Shown here one piece after another: positions 10,034 through 20,584 of a DNA stretch of 64,000 nucleotides. Each line of letters opens with the position of its first letter. Position 1 is the first letter of the stretch. The stretch spans positions 1 through 64,000 of the forward strand of contig JADJYW010000019.1 in assembly GCA_016719605.1 (NCBI GenBank), written 5' to 3'. The notes under the pieces are model-generated. The model was not told the DNA's origin, did no database searches, and saw only the letters and a program-made list of their open reading frames with translations. Made by a program: the position numbers and the translations under genes. Source of the stretch: Lewinellaceae bacterium (GTDB taxonomy: Bacteria > Bacteroidota > Bacteroidia > Chitinophagales > Saprospiraceae).

Positions 10034-10930
10034 CTATTGTGTATCAAACACTTTCTCCAGTTCGGCGCGAATCAGTTGTTGACCGTTTTCCGACATCGAA
10101 ACCAACGGCAGGCGCACCTCCCGGGTGCAAAGTCCTTGCGCCTCCAATGCTGCTTTCACCCCGGAAGGATTTCCTTCGAGAAACAGTAATTGGTAGAGGT
10201 CGAGTAATCGAAGATTCATCTGTTGTGCTTGTGGCATATCGTAGCGCAGGGTAGCGCGTACCATATCCGTAAACAGTCGGGGGACGGTGTTAGCGATGAC
10301 CGAAATAACACCGTCACCCCCGCTGGCGATGAGCGGCAGTGTAATAAAATCATCGCCGCTAAGAACAAGGAAATTCTTTGGCTTTCCTTTTATGATTCTG
10401 GCCACCTGATAGACGTCGTTGCTGGCTTCTTTAATGCCCAGAAACTTATCGCTCGCATGCGCCAGTCGCAGCGTAGTTTCTGCGGTCATATTTGAGGCGG
10501 TCCGGCTGGGCACATTGTACAGGATAATCGGCCTGGGGGATGCCACTGCCAAAGCCATGTAGTGTTGGAAAATACCTTCCTGGCTGGGCTTGTTGTATGC
10601 GGGGTTACTACAGAGCAGGGCATCTATGCCGTCAAAGTTAAACTCGGCCATTTTACGCACCAGTTCAGCAGTGTTATTACCGCCGAAGACGCCGGCAACC
10701 ACCGGTAGGCGTCCTCTGTTGATCCGAATGGTAGCATCCAGAATTTGACGTTGTTCCGGCTCTGAGGTAGTAACCGACTCCCCGGTAGTCCCGAGACTAA
10801 CGAGGAAATCAACTCCACCTGCGATGACATGTTCGATGATTTTTTCCAGGCTGTCCCAGTCAATACGTCCACTCTCGAACGGTGTGACCAAGGCTACTCC
10901 TGTTCCTCTAAAGCGCAGATGCTGGCTCAT
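10034..10930 (-). CDS. dapA: 4-hydroxy-tetrahydrodipicolinate synthase
   Basis: Condenses pyruvate with aspartate semialdehyde, the first step of the lysine/diaminopimelate branch. The 298-residue TIM-barrel protein shows the pyruvate-binding GTTGES (47-52), the proton-relay Tyr138 in LYNVPSRT and the Schiff-base Lys167 in FLGIKEAS. It also has the allosteric-region SNPAYNKPSQEG and ends with LLFLEGNPSGVKAALEAQG. All expected catalytic residues are present. Its first 23 bases overlap the end of the upstream DUF6913-like gene, so the two are probably co-transcribed and translationally coupled. The recA gene is convergent. Confidence 0.96.
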   Translation of the reverse strand: MSQHLRFRGTGVALVTPFESGRIDWDSLEKIIEHVIAGGVDFLVSLGTTGESVTTSEPEQRQILDATIRINRGRLPVVAGVFGGNNTAELVRKMAEFNFDGIDALLCSNPAYNKPSQEGIFQHYMALAVASPRPIILYNVPSRTASNMTAETTLRLAHASDKFLGIKEASNDVYQVARIIKGKPKNFLVLSGDDFITLPLIASGGDGVISVIANTVPRLFTDMVRATLRYDMPQAQQMNLRLLDLYQLLFLEGNPSGVKAALEAQGLCTREVRLPLVSMSENGQQLIRAELEKVFDTQ

Positions 10931-11462
10931 GCTTGGATGGTACTATTTTACCGAGATAGAGATTGAGTTGGTCAATAAAAAAACGTACTCCCTTGTCCGC
11001 AGGCGTTTCCAATACCATATCAAAATCGTGTGGCGGAGGGGTAGTAGTTCCGATTTTCATAGCAGCTCGGGATGCGGCAGCCACCCAGGCGATCGGTAAA
11101 GTGTGGTCTTTGTCGAGACAGAGCAGCAGATCAAATTTTTCGGCCACGAAGTTGACAACAGCCATACTGTCCAGTTTACCGTTCCACCGCACATCTTTTT
11201 GGGTGAATTGAGGAAATTGTGTTTGATCAAGGGGTTGTTTGCTGTTCACAAAGCCGAGCAGCCGGACTTTTTTCCTTTGCCCGTCTTCCAGTGAACGCAC
11301 CAAACCGAGTACATCCTTGCGGTCTTTTTCTTCTGTGGCATCGAACAGGATGCCTATGGTACGGGCGCTTTCGAGGGTATGGGCTTTGCGCTTCCGGTTC
11401 TGTGCCGTCAGTGTTTGGCGCAGAGATCTTCGAAGCAGGAACATACGCAGTTTTTCCAACAT
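10908..11462 (-). CDS. Conserved Bacteroidota protein of the DUF6913 type
   Basis: 184 residues without a signal peptide or membrane segment, so probably cytosolic. The N-terminus is very basic (MLEKLRMFLLRRSLRQ, then RKRKAH). The core contains IGILFDATEEKDRKDV and LLGFVNSKQP, a phosphate-binding-looking PPPHDFDMVLETP and a C-terminal FFIDQLNLYLGKI. This pattern matches a small family found almost only in Bacteroidota, often next to dapA. Function is unknown. The 23-base overlap with dapA and 41-base gap from accA put it in the middle of a probable accA-orf-dapA unit. I found no catalytic motif. Confidence 0.75.
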   Translation of the reverse strand: MLEKLRMFLLRRSLRQTLTAQNRKRKAHTLESARTIGILFDATEEKDRKDVLGLVRSLEDGQRKKVRLLGFVNSKQPLDQTQFPQFTQKDVRWNGKLDSMAVVNFVAEKFDLLLCLDKDHTLPIAWVAAASRAAMKIGTTTPPPHDFDMVLETPADKGVRFFIDQLNLYLGKIVPSKHEPASAL

Positions 11463-11503
11463 AATAAAGCAGTTTTACAGGCGCTGATGGGGGAATTTGG
11501 TTA

Positions 11504-12484
11504 CTATTTTCCGGTAGTGGCTGGTGTAAGCCGCCGGTAGTGGCCCATGTTGCTGTATTTGGCAATGCGAGTGGTGATCCGTTCGTCAGGTTCCAGTTTC
11601 AATTGTTTCTCCAGCTCATCAAGAATATGTTGCTTGAGCGTGCCGGCCATTTCGTCGGGAGCATTGTGCGCCCCCCCAAGGGGTTCGCGTATGATGCCGT
11701 CAATGAGACCAAAATTGAGCATGTTGTCTGCATCTAATTTCAAGGCATCAGCCGCTTGCTCTTTGAAATCCCAGGAATGCCAAAGGATAGAGGAACAAGA
11801 CTCAGGAGATATCACGGAATACCAGGTGTATTCCAGCATGAAAACTCGGTCTCCCAGACCAATACCCAAGGCACCACCCGATGCCCCTTCGCCAATGATG
11901 TAGCATAGGATGGGTACGCGCAGTTGAGCCATTTCGAACAAGTTGCGCGCAATCGCCTCAGCTTGCCCGCGCTGTTCGGCCTCCAGCCCTGGAAATGCAC
12001 CGGGCGTATCAATCAGCGTTACGACGGGCATACCAAAACGTTCGGCCAGTTTCATCAGTCGGAGCGCTTTGCGATATCCTTCGGGATTAGCCATGCCAAA
12101 ATTGCGATACTGCCGCATTTTGGTGTTTACCCCTTTCTGGTGTCCGATGATCATGACCGGTTGTCCATCCAGATTGGCCATACCGCCTACGATGGCATGG
12201 TCGTCGCCGCCACAGCGATCGCCGTGCAACTCAATAAATTTTTGGCAAATGGTATTGGCATAGTACAGCGTATATGGCCGTTCGGGGTGGCGAGAAAGTT
12301 GTACTTTTTGCCACCCGGTTAAGTTGGCGAAGATAGCCTTCCGTTTTTGCTGGATCTTGTTTTCCAGCTCACGGATCATTTCCGTCACATCTACTTCGCC
12401 CTTTTCCCCTACTTCGCGAAGTTTTTCCAATTGCTCGTACAGGGCTTCGAGGGGTTTTTCAAAATCCATGAAGGTCATAGCCAT
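11504..12484 (-). CDS. accA: Acetyl-CoA carboxylase carboxyltransferase subunit alpha
   Basis: With AccD it moves the carboxyl group from carboxybiotin to acetyl-CoA, giving malonyl-CoA for fatty-acid synthesis. The 326-residue length is typical. Seen are the N-terminal coiled helix region (KPLEALYEQLEKL), WQKVQLSRHPERPYTLYY, the CoA/biotin-binding GGMANLDGQPVMIIGHQKG, and TLIDTPGAFPGLEAEQRGQ. The oxyanion-loop block GEGASGGALGIGLGDRV and SPESCSSILW follow. The start is read as MAMTFMDFEKP; Met6 is also possible. On the minus strand, TACCTTTG (bases 12567-12574) matches a -7 promoter element about 85 bases upstream. It heads the accA-DUF6913-dapA cluster. Confidence 0.97.
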   Translation of the reverse strand: MAMTFMDFEKPLEALYEQLEKLREVGEKGEVDVTEMIRELENKIQQKRKAIFANLTGWQKVQLSRHPERPYTLYYANTICQKFIELHGDRCGGDDHAIVGGMANLDGQPVMIIGHQKGVNTKMRQYRNFGMANPEGYRKALRLMKLAERFGMPVVTLIDTPGAFPGLEAEQRGQAEAIARNLFEMAQLRVPILCYIIGEGASGGALGIGLGDRVFMLEYTWYSVISPESCSSILWHSWDFKEQAADALKLDADNMLNFGLIDGIIREPLGGAHNAPDEMAGTLKQHILDELEKQLKLEPDERITTRIAKYSNMGHYRRLTPATTGK

Positions 12485-12622
12485 GATCGGGATGAGGGTT
12501 AACAGCCGGGTGCGGCCTCTTAAGATTGTTTTCGTATCCGTGTGCTCAAAAGAGAAACAGAGAGAGCAAAGGTACGCGATGGGTCAGGCAAAAAGGCTAT
12601 GCATAATTTTTTTTCGCCCATA

Positions 12623-12655
12623 CTTGGTCAAACGAAAAGTGTTCGCATATCTTTG
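12623..12655 (+). promoter_or_regulatory. Promoter of tRNA-Asp
   Basis: TATCTTTG at 12648-12655 is a perfect TAnnTTTG element. CTTG at 12623-12626 is 21 bases upstream, the spacing expected for the Bacteroidota primary sigma factor. The predicted start, about 12662, is just before the tRNA. Confidence 0.7.
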
Positions 12656-12679
12656 CCCCGCTTTTGAAGAAAAGCACTT

Positions 12680-12753
12680 GGTTTGGTAGTTCAGTTGGTT
12701 AGAATGCCGCCCTGTCACGGCGGAGGTCGCGGGTTCGAGTCCCGTCCAGACCG
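12680..12753 (+). tRNA. tRNA-Asp (anticodon GTC)
   Basis: 74 bases that fold as a cloverleaf. The acceptor GGTTTGG pairs with CCAGACC (one G-U). The D-arm is at 12689-12704, the anticodon loop ctGTCac has GTC at 12714-12716, and the T-loop is ttcgagt. The discriminator is G. CCA is not encoded. Confidence 0.97.
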
Positions 12754-12762
12754 CAACTGCAA

Positions 12763-12798
12763 AACGCAATTGTCTGTTATCAGGCAGTTGCGTTTTTG
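12763..12798 (+). terminator. Intrinsic terminator after tRNA-Asp
   Basis: aacgcaattg (12763-12772) pairs with cagttgcgtt (12785-12794) around a 12-base loop and runs into a T-rich stretch. Only one position is a G-T pair. Confidence 0.8.
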
Positions 12799-12883
12799 TT
12801 TTTCTGGGTTTTAGGTCATGCGCGAAACGATTCAGGTATTTACTCACCCTTTCTGCCCTTTTCTCTTGTCTCATTGCTTGAAT

Positions 12884-13315
12884 TTACTTTGTCTGGCGCG
12901 GCTCTACCCCGTGAAATCGCAATAAATGCCCGGGCGCTTGCTCGTTGTACACACACAAAATCAGCGTATTGCGCCGCTTTGGTTCATCGGTAAACAGAAT
13001 TTTGATCGGGTTGTGCATATAACCGCGTTCGCCGAACAACTGCAATTGTCGTGTCCGTGGAAGTCGAAACAGCCGCATCTCTTCCGCCGTTGCTGGTATG
13101 GGCACATCGCCATACCCTCCTCTCGAAGAAACTGTTTCACCATTTCATGGCTGTACGCCAGCTTGCTTGCCCGCAAATACGCTCCGGTATTCCCAACCAT
13201 CGCTATAGCCGCCCATATAATTGGAACCGGCCGGCGGGAATTGTTCCCGCATCGGTATATGCGGCTCCTCTGGAGCTATTTCTGCCTCGATAAACCCAAA
13301 TTCGTCGTATTGCAT
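12884..13315 (-). pseudogene. Small broken gene of unknown function (about 145 codons)
   Basis: Three minus-strand frames join into one plausible cytosolic protein. It starts at ATG 13315 (MQYDEFGFIEAEIAPEEP), continues through YLRASKLAYSHEMVKQFLRE in a second frame, and ends in a third frame with PIPATAEEMRLFRLPR, NPIKILFTDEPKRRNTLIL and GHLLRFHGVE. The joins fall near 13185 and 13115. The amino-acid makeup of each piece is protein-like, whereas the opposite-strand reading is not. I do not recognise the family. It could be an immunity-type or other small accessory protein, but nothing in the sequence proves that. Two single-base frame changes are enough to explain the break. Confidence 0.4.
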
Positions 13316-13459
13316 ATCAGTGCTTTTGACATGTACTTTTTTGGTCCAGCAAAAATAAAGCATAAAAATTTAGCCGACGCGCCCCCTGTTGTCAATGTTC
13401 TTCCGAAGTTGAACGAAATTGCGGCCGACTATACCTTCACCAAATTATTTATATCCACT

Positions 13460-15505
13460 ATGGGGAATCTTTCCTATCACGATGTCATCCTTCAGGAAAA
13501 AGAACAACTCCGACTGCGCCGCCAAAAATTGGGTATTGAGCATAGCGGCAGCCCGGATCAGGAAAACTGGTTCGGTATTGCCCTGTCGGGCGGCGGTATC
13601 CGCTCCGCAACGATCAATCTGGGCTTCCTCAAAACGCTCAACAGGTTTGGTATTTTAACAAAAGCAGACTACCTGAGCAGCGTATCCGGTGGGGGATACA
13701 CACATGCTTACATTCAGGCTACGATTCAGGGCGGAAGTAACATGGATCAACTGTTCTCAAAAGAACATGTGAATGAGTTACGCGAACATGGCGAGTACAT
13801 GACCCCGGGAAACGGTATCTGGAAAATGACCAACACCTTTTTGCTGGTAGTGGCCTTTGTGGTTAGCTGGTTCATGAGCATCATCAATCCACTCATCGTT
13901 TTTGGTATACTGTACTACGCCTACAGCATCGTCACCAGTTTTTTTGGTGCAAATCCCTTCGCTGGTTCACTCCCCGTTGTCTCTGATTTTTCTATCTGGC
14001 TGCTGTATCTCAGTGGCGCGGTGTTCGCCACGCATTTTGTAATCAATATTTACCTGAACTACCATTTGGGAATCTCCAAATTTTTCAATCGCATCGAATC
14101 GGCACTGGCATTGCTGTTTTTGGGCTTGTATGCCTGGATGCTGCTTGCAGGTCTGGGTGGCACTAACCATGCAGACGGCCTGTGGGATGCTGCGCTAAAA
14201 ATGGTCGTATTGATCGTGCTGGGGTTTTATGTCAATCCCAATGCCATCAGTTTTCACCGATACTACCGAAAACAATTGTCTGATCTGTACCTCCGGTTCT
14301 CCGGCAAAGTCAGGAATATCCCGTTGCGAAACCTGTTTGATGCGCATGCTGCCGATTCAAAGCAATACACGGCACCGTATCCGATCATCAATACTTGCCT
14401 GAACCTGCAAAACCCGGGTGGCGATGCCAAGTTCAAGGGCACCAAGGCGAGTGATTATTTTTTACTCAGCCCCCTGTACTGTGGATCCAAACTAACCGGC
14501 TATGTTCCTACCAATCACTATGATGACTACCGCAGCATGACCCTTCCAGCGGCGGTCACTATCTCGGCAGCAGCCGTAAACCCTGGCATGGGCATGTACT
14601 CCAATCCGTTGCTCCGTGTATTGGTCACCCTCCTTAATGCACGTCTGGGATGTTGGGTATCCAATCCCCTGGTGCTCAAAAAAGCATACAGTATGGTGTG
14701 GTGGCCGACTTACTTTTTTCGGGAACTGGCTGGGCGTATTGGTAGTGACAACCGAATGATCAACATTTCCGATGGTGGCCACATCGAAAATCTCGGTGTT
14801 TATGAATTGCTGCGCCGTGGTTGCCGGCTAATCATCTCCGTAGACGCCGGCGAAGACCAAACCTATCTGTTTGCTGATCTGAACAACCTCATCTTGCGCG
14901 CTCGCAATGAGATGGGATTAGAAATACGCTTCCGCGATGGCCAGTATCCGGAGGACATGATTCGGCCGCGTCCTTCTTCCGTTTATTCCCGGCAACGTTT
15001 TGCCGTGGCTGATATCCTGCAGTGGTGGGAGGATCGCGTTGTGACCGATCCGTCTACCCGGCAAGAACGAACCGAAACCATCAACCTTAAACGCCCACGC
15101 AAGGTGGGTACCTTTGTTTATGTGAAATCTTCCGTTACCGCTCCGGCCGGCAAACCAGACCTCGATCCTGGCGATCCGCTCAAATATGGCACCTACAAAT
15201 ATAAAATTTATCACCCGGCGTTTCCGCATGAGTCAACCGGTGATCAATTTTTTGATCCGATCCAATGGGAGGCCTACTACCAGTTGGGTCAATATATCGC
15301 CGCTGATGTGCTTGGCGTAGATGATCTGGAGGCTTCCGACAAAAACGAGACACCAAAAATTACGGTAGAGGCCCTCATAAATTGGTTTGATGACCCGGCA
15401 AGTCATCCACTCTTCAAACCGGAAAGTACTAAACGAGGTGTCATTGATAGCGATATTCTGGAACGTGCACGCCCGGGAGCCGAGGAGGTCAAATACCGCA
15501 TGTAA
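13460..15505 (+). CDS. Patatin-like phospholipase with an inserted membrane region
   Basis: Probably a lipid acyl hydrolase using a Ser-Asp dyad. From ATG 13460 (MGNLSYHDVILQEKEQ) it is 681 residues. The oxyanion motif GGGIRS is at 44-49, the nucleophile Ser76 lies in SSVSGGG, and the Asp of the dyad is Asp438 in SDGGHIENLG. Between these blocks (about 115-270) lie four hydrophobic segments: FLLVVAFVVSWF, WLLYLSGAVFATHFVINIY, ALALLFLGLYAWMLLAGL and MVVLIVLGFYV. The catalytic site is therefore split by a membrane domain. The frame is open upstream to 12926, but that stretch covers a minus-strand gene and lacks homology-like character. No neighbour suggests a pathway, and the substrate is unknown. 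Confidence 0.85.
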   Translation: MGNLSYHDVILQEKEQLRLRRQKLGIEHSGSPDQENWFGIALSGGGIRSATINLGFLKTLNRFGILTKADYLSSVSGGGYTHAYIQATIQGGSNMDQLFSKEHVNELREHGEYMTPGNGIWKMTNTFLLVVAFVVSWFMSIINPLIVFGILYYAYSIVTSFFGANPFAGSLPVVSDFSIWLLYLSGAVFATHFVINIYLNYHLGISKFFNRIESALALLFLGLYAWMLLAGLGGTNHADGLWDAALKMVVLIVLGFYVNPNAISFHRYYRKQLSDLYLRFSGKVRNIPLRNLFDAHAADSKQYTAPYPIINTCLNLQNPGGDAKFKGTKASDYFLLSPLYCGSKLTGYVPTNHYDDYRSMTLPAAVTISAAAVNPGMGMYSNPLLRVLVTLLNARLGCWVSNPLVLKKAYSMVWWPTYFFRELAGRIGSDNRMINISDGGHIENLGVYELLRRGCRLIISVDAGEDQTYLFADLNNLILRARNEMGLEIRFRDGQYPEDMIRPRPSSVYSRQRFAVADILQWWEDRVVTDPSTRQERTETINLKRPRKVGTFVYVKSSVTAPAGKPDLDPGDPLKYGTYKYKIYHPAFPHESTGDQFFDPIQWEAYYQLGQYIAADVLGVDDLEASDKNETPKITVEALINWFDDPASHPLFKPESTKRGVIDSDILERARPGAEEVKYRM

Positions 15506-15957
15506 CGACCCTAGACCCCGTCATCTGTCGGACGAAAAATGTTAAAACCGTCGCCAAAGTCTTGTCCGTCTGCCAAATGCTGTTTCTTCGCAGCCGGTTT
15601 ATTGAAAAAAAGCCGCCCCGGGTAGTAAATTATTTGTTGAAAAATGGAAAAACAGGTATGATAAAGGTTTGAAAATGAATCAAATCAACGTCTTTTTTGT
15701 GGCAAAAGCCGCTCAAATTGCATTTTTTGACAAATTGTTTTGCCAGTATTAGCCGCTTTGATACATTTGTGCGCCGCTTGGCTCAAGTGCCAAACAGTTT
15801 AACCAACCCAAGCATCACCAGCGAACGACAATCGGTTACCTCAATTTGTCTTTTTCAGCAGCAGAATAGTAATCTAATCCGCTGTTGTTCGCATGATGGA
15901 TTCAGCATTAGTATGTACGCAGAATCTATTCAGATGACTCAGGTAAAAATCTAAAGT
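15506..15957. other. Intergenic region, no gene seen
   Basis: About 450 AT-rich bases. An 85-codon open frame at 15697-15954 has no ribosome site or motif and is not accepted. No hairpin or clear promoter was found. Confidence 0.4.
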
Positions 15958-16941
15958 ATGGGCAGGAAAGAAAAGTTTGTTTACAACATTCACACCCTCA
16001 CCTACGAGAAAGTTGTAGTACCCGTAAAAACCAGAATTTGGCAAGCATTCGGATTTTTTTCCGTCGTTTTAGTCACATCTTTTGCATTGCTTGCATTGCT
16101 GTACGTTTACTTCCCTTCTCCTCGCGAGAAGGAACTGCTCCGGGAAATCGAGCAGATGGAGCATAAATACAGTCAATTGGGAGACCAGTTGAATACGATG
16201 TCCAAGGTTCTCCATAATTTACAGGAACGAGATGCCAATGTACACCGCACGGTATTCGGAATGGAGCCTATAGATGATGCTGTTTGGCACAGCGGTGTTG
16301 GCGGCCATGAAGCCCACCCGGAACTGAACGCTTTCAAATATGGTGGCAATACCATCCGCGCTACTGTGGAAAAAATTGATGCATTAAGTCGTCAACTGGC
16401 CTTGCAAAGCAAGTCCCTTGATACTATCCAAAGTTTGGCCAATAACCAACAAAAAATGCTGGCAAGCATCCCCAGCGTAAAACCCGTTCGAGAAGACCGT
16501 CTGCAAAAAAGCATGAATATCCTCTCCGGATTTGGCTATAGACTCCACCCGGTCTACAAAATCAAAAAATTCCACGAGGGCGTTGATTTTCCCGCACGCG
16601 TCGGTACTGCTATACAATCTACCGGCGATGGCGTGGTTCTGGAAGCAGGCTGGCATCATGGATATGGAAATTGCGTACGTATCAGCCACGGATACGGCTA
16701 CGAAACATGGTATGCACACATGAACAAAATGAGTGTGCGGAAAGGCGAACGGGTTCAAAAAGGCCAAAAGATCGGCGAAGTCGGTGATACAGGCCTCTCT
16801 ACTGCACCACACCTGCACTATGAAGTCCATTTCAAGGGGAAGCCAATCAACCCGATCAATTTTTGTATGGACAACCTCACCCCTCAGGAATACCAGCAAA
16901 TGGTGAACAGCGCCAATATGGCCAATCAATCACTGGATTGA
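15958..16941 (+). CDS. Membrane-anchored M23 family metallopeptidase
   Basis: Likely a peptidoglycan endopeptidase or regulator of cell-wall growth. The 327-residue protein begins with a basic cytosolic stretch (MGRKEKFVYNIHTLTYEK). One membrane segment follows (FGFFSVVLVTSFALLALLYVYF, about 38-59), then a periplasmic coiled coil (65-175). The C-terminal lysostaphin-like fold carries the zinc ligands HEGVDF (His and Asp) and HLHYEV (HxH), with GDGVV and GNCVRISHGYG between them. All zinc ligands are present, so it should be active. This layout is common in Bacteroidota. A strong terminator follows, and gyrB is convergent. Confidence 0.9.
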   Translation: MGRKEKFVYNIHTLTYEKVVVPVKTRIWQAFGFFSVVLVTSFALLALLYVYFPSPREKELLREIEQMEHKYSQLGDQLNTMSKVLHNLQERDANVHRTVFGMEPIDDAVWHSGVGGHEAHPELNAFKYGGNTIRATVEKIDALSRQLALQSKSLDTIQSLANNQQKMLASIPSVKPVREDRLQKSMNILSGFGYRLHPVYKIKKFHEGVDFPARVGTAIQSTGDGVVLEAGWHHGYGNCVRISHGYGYETWYAHMNKMSVRKGERVQKGQKIGEVGDTGLSTAPHLHYEVHFKGKPINPINFCMDNLTPQEYQQMVNSANMANQSLD

Positions 16942-16974
16942 TAACGACTAAAGCACAAAATCAAGAAACAGCAA

Positions 16975-17007
16975 GAAAAAGGGGCCGGTTTACACCGGCC
17001 CCTTTTC
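16975..17007. terminator. Intrinsic terminator between M23 peptidase and gyrB
   Basis: A 9-bp perfect stem ggggccggt/accggcccc with loop ttac (16981-17002), an A-run before it and a T-run after it, so it can serve both convergent genes. Confidence 0.9.
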
Positions 17008-17032
17008 ATTTTTTACTGCATGTTATTTTATA

Positions 17033-19021
<1,989 letters not shown>

Positions 19022-19133
19022 GATGCAAATGTACGAAAAATGCAGTGCTCTCCAGTCTTTGACTGTTCACCAAACGCGGAAAACCAACACGTTTTTGCCC
19101 GAATTAACTTTGTTGTGGCACTTGCACATCCTC

Positions 19134-20033
19134 TTACATCCTCCGCTCTTCGTCGGACCAAAGGCTCGGAAAAAAGATGCGCTGCTGGTATTTCGGATGC
19201 AGGTATTTTTCCCAATGGCTACCACCAGTTGCTGCTTTTTCATGCTGTCCACCACCGAGGTATGTGTGGGCTGTTTGGAGATGCACCAGCGGCCAGGCCA
19301 CGTTGAAAGTATGATCGAAGATACGTAAAGCAGAGCGGAGATCATCTGTTGAAAGGCCTTGTCGCTCCAAAGCCATGTAGCGTGCACAAAGATTATTTGT
19401 TTCCATTTTTTGTGCCATAGCCACAAATGAATCCAGATAACGTTCCTCGAACTGACTCAAAGTCAATGTTTTAGAACCCGTTGCACGGTCGTAGCCGGCA
19501 TCCTGCCAATAGAGGTACTGGAACATGGCCTCCAGCGTCGTGTCTGCGGGAACGAGCGCCTTTTTTGCCACTGGAATCAGGTTTTCCAAAGGAGTACAAT
19601 GCAACTCGATGTACCTAAACTGGGCAGACTGAAAACCACTGGCTGGCGCCAGAGCCAATCGAAACTGGTTATAATCTTCGTAACGCATCCCTTGATTCAT
19701 GATACTAAATGATGTGCTCAACAGGCGGGTGTAACGTACCAAACGGTGCATTTTTTCAATGAATACCGGCACCTCAGGCAACATACCAGTCGTGAGTTGT
19801 TCGAGTTCATGGCGGATCAGTTTCAACACGAGCTCGGTAATCTGGTGATAGATGATGAATATCGTTTCATCCTGAAAGTCTGTTCGCGGTTTTTGAAGCG
19901 AGAGCAACGTGTCTACCTGTATGTAATCCCAGTAGTTGATCGGCTTGCTGAGCAAAAGGCCCTGCAAATAGGTTTCCGGGTTCTGGCCGAGCGCATGATA
20001 CTTCTGCTCGATCTGCTCCAATAATTCTTGCAT
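19134..20033 (-). CDS. kynA: Tryptophan 2,3-dioxygenase family protein
   Basis: Heme enzyme that opens the indole ring of tryptophan to N-formylkynurenine, the first step of the kynurenine route. From MQELLEQIEQ (20033) it has 299 residues; the upstream in-frame extension is not family-like. Family marks are NYWDYIQVDTLLSLQ, the distal-pocket His in IIYHQITELVLKLIRHEL, SGFQSAQFRYIEL with the substrate-binding Arg, the C-terminal helix FNVAWPLVHLQTAHTYL, and TGGSHWEKYL. Length and motifs fit the all-helical Bacteroidota branch of the family. It is divergent from a pterin dehydratase gene, with about 170 bases between them. The Trp substrate is inferred from the family. Confidence 0.85.
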   Translation of the reverse strand: MQELLEQIEQKYHALGQNPETYLQGLLLSKPINYWDYIQVDTLLSLQKPRTDFQDETIFIIYHQITELVLKLIRHELEQLTTGMLPEVPVFIEKMHRLVRYTRLLSTSFSIMNQGMRYEDYNQFRLALAPASGFQSAQFRYIELHCTPLENLIPVAKKALVPADTTLEAMFQYLYWQDAGYDRATGSKTLTLSQFEERYLDSFVAMAQKMETNNLCARYMALERQGLSTDDLRSALRIFDHTFNVAWPLVHLQTAHTYLGGGQHEKAATGGSHWEKYLHPKYQQRIFFPSLWSDEERRM

Positions 20034-20148
20034 AATAAATAAGGGTATGTGGTTAGGCGTATCCGCTGAAGTACTTGCGGCGCGTAAAGGTACTGCCCTA
20101 TTCAAAATATATTGGTTGGTTGGCTTGTTGACAGGTTGGTTGAAAAAA

Positions 20149-20182
20149 GTTGATAATGCCCACTAAACCCGCCCTATTTTTG
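20149..20182 (+). promoter_or_regulatory. Promoter of the pterin dehydratase gene
   Basis: TATTTTTG at 20175-20182 is a perfect TAnnTTTG element, with GTTG at 20149-20152 about 22 bases upstream. The expected start near 20189 gives a short leader to ATG 20206. Confidence 0.6.
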
Positions 20183-20205
20183 CGGCACAACCAGTTCACT
20201 CATCT

Positions 20206-20454
20206 ATGTGGCACGAAGATAAAAATCGCTTGCAGGCAACATTCCGTTTTCGGGACTTTGTGGAGGCGTTTGCATTTATGACCGAAGTGGCCTTTCATGC
20301 GGAAAAACAAAACCACCACCCAAACTGGAGCAACGAGTGGAATACTGTGCAGATTTATCTCACTACCCATGATGCCGGAAACATCGTCACAGAAAAAGAT
20401 CGTAGACTGGCAGAGGTCATCGAGCGGATATACAAAAAATACCAGCGAGGTTAG
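20206..20454 (+). CDS. phhB: Pterin-4a-carbinolamine dehydratase
   Basis: Dehydrates 4a-hydroxytetrahydrobiopterin, recycling the pterin cofactor of aromatic amino-acid hydroxylases. The 82-residue length is slightly short but contains the whole core. FRFRDFVEAFAFMTEVAFHAE leads to the active-site motif NHHPNWSNEWN, followed by VQIYLTTHDAGNIVTEKD. The catalytic His pair and the Pro-Asn-Trp are intact. It has its own promoter and is divergent from the tryptophan dioxygenase gene, which suggests a small aromatic amino-acid catabolic cluster; no phenylalanine hydroxylase lies in the window. Confidence 0.9.
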   Translation: MWHEDKNRLQATFRFRDFVEAFAFMTEVAFHAEKQNHHPNWSNEWNTVQIYLTTHDAGNIVTEKDRRLAEVIERIYKKYQRG

Positions 20455-20584
20455 GTTAGCGCGTAAAAAATTTCGGTGATGTAGATTTTTTGCTCTGCGT
20501 TCCTTCTTTCGTCTGTGAGCCTCCGAGGAACCAGTTTCTGAAAATTTCCCGTGTGTCCCACGGAGTTGATAATTTTTAGCACCG

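Noticed and set aside
12926..13459. In-frame upstream extension of the patatin gene to a start at 12926
   Set aside because: The extra 178 codons show no patatin-like character, and the opposite strand carries a more protein-like broken gene. ATG 13460 leads directly to the conserved domain.
15697..15954. 85-codon open frame before the first M23 gene
   Set aside because: No ribosome site, motif or conserved-looking composition.
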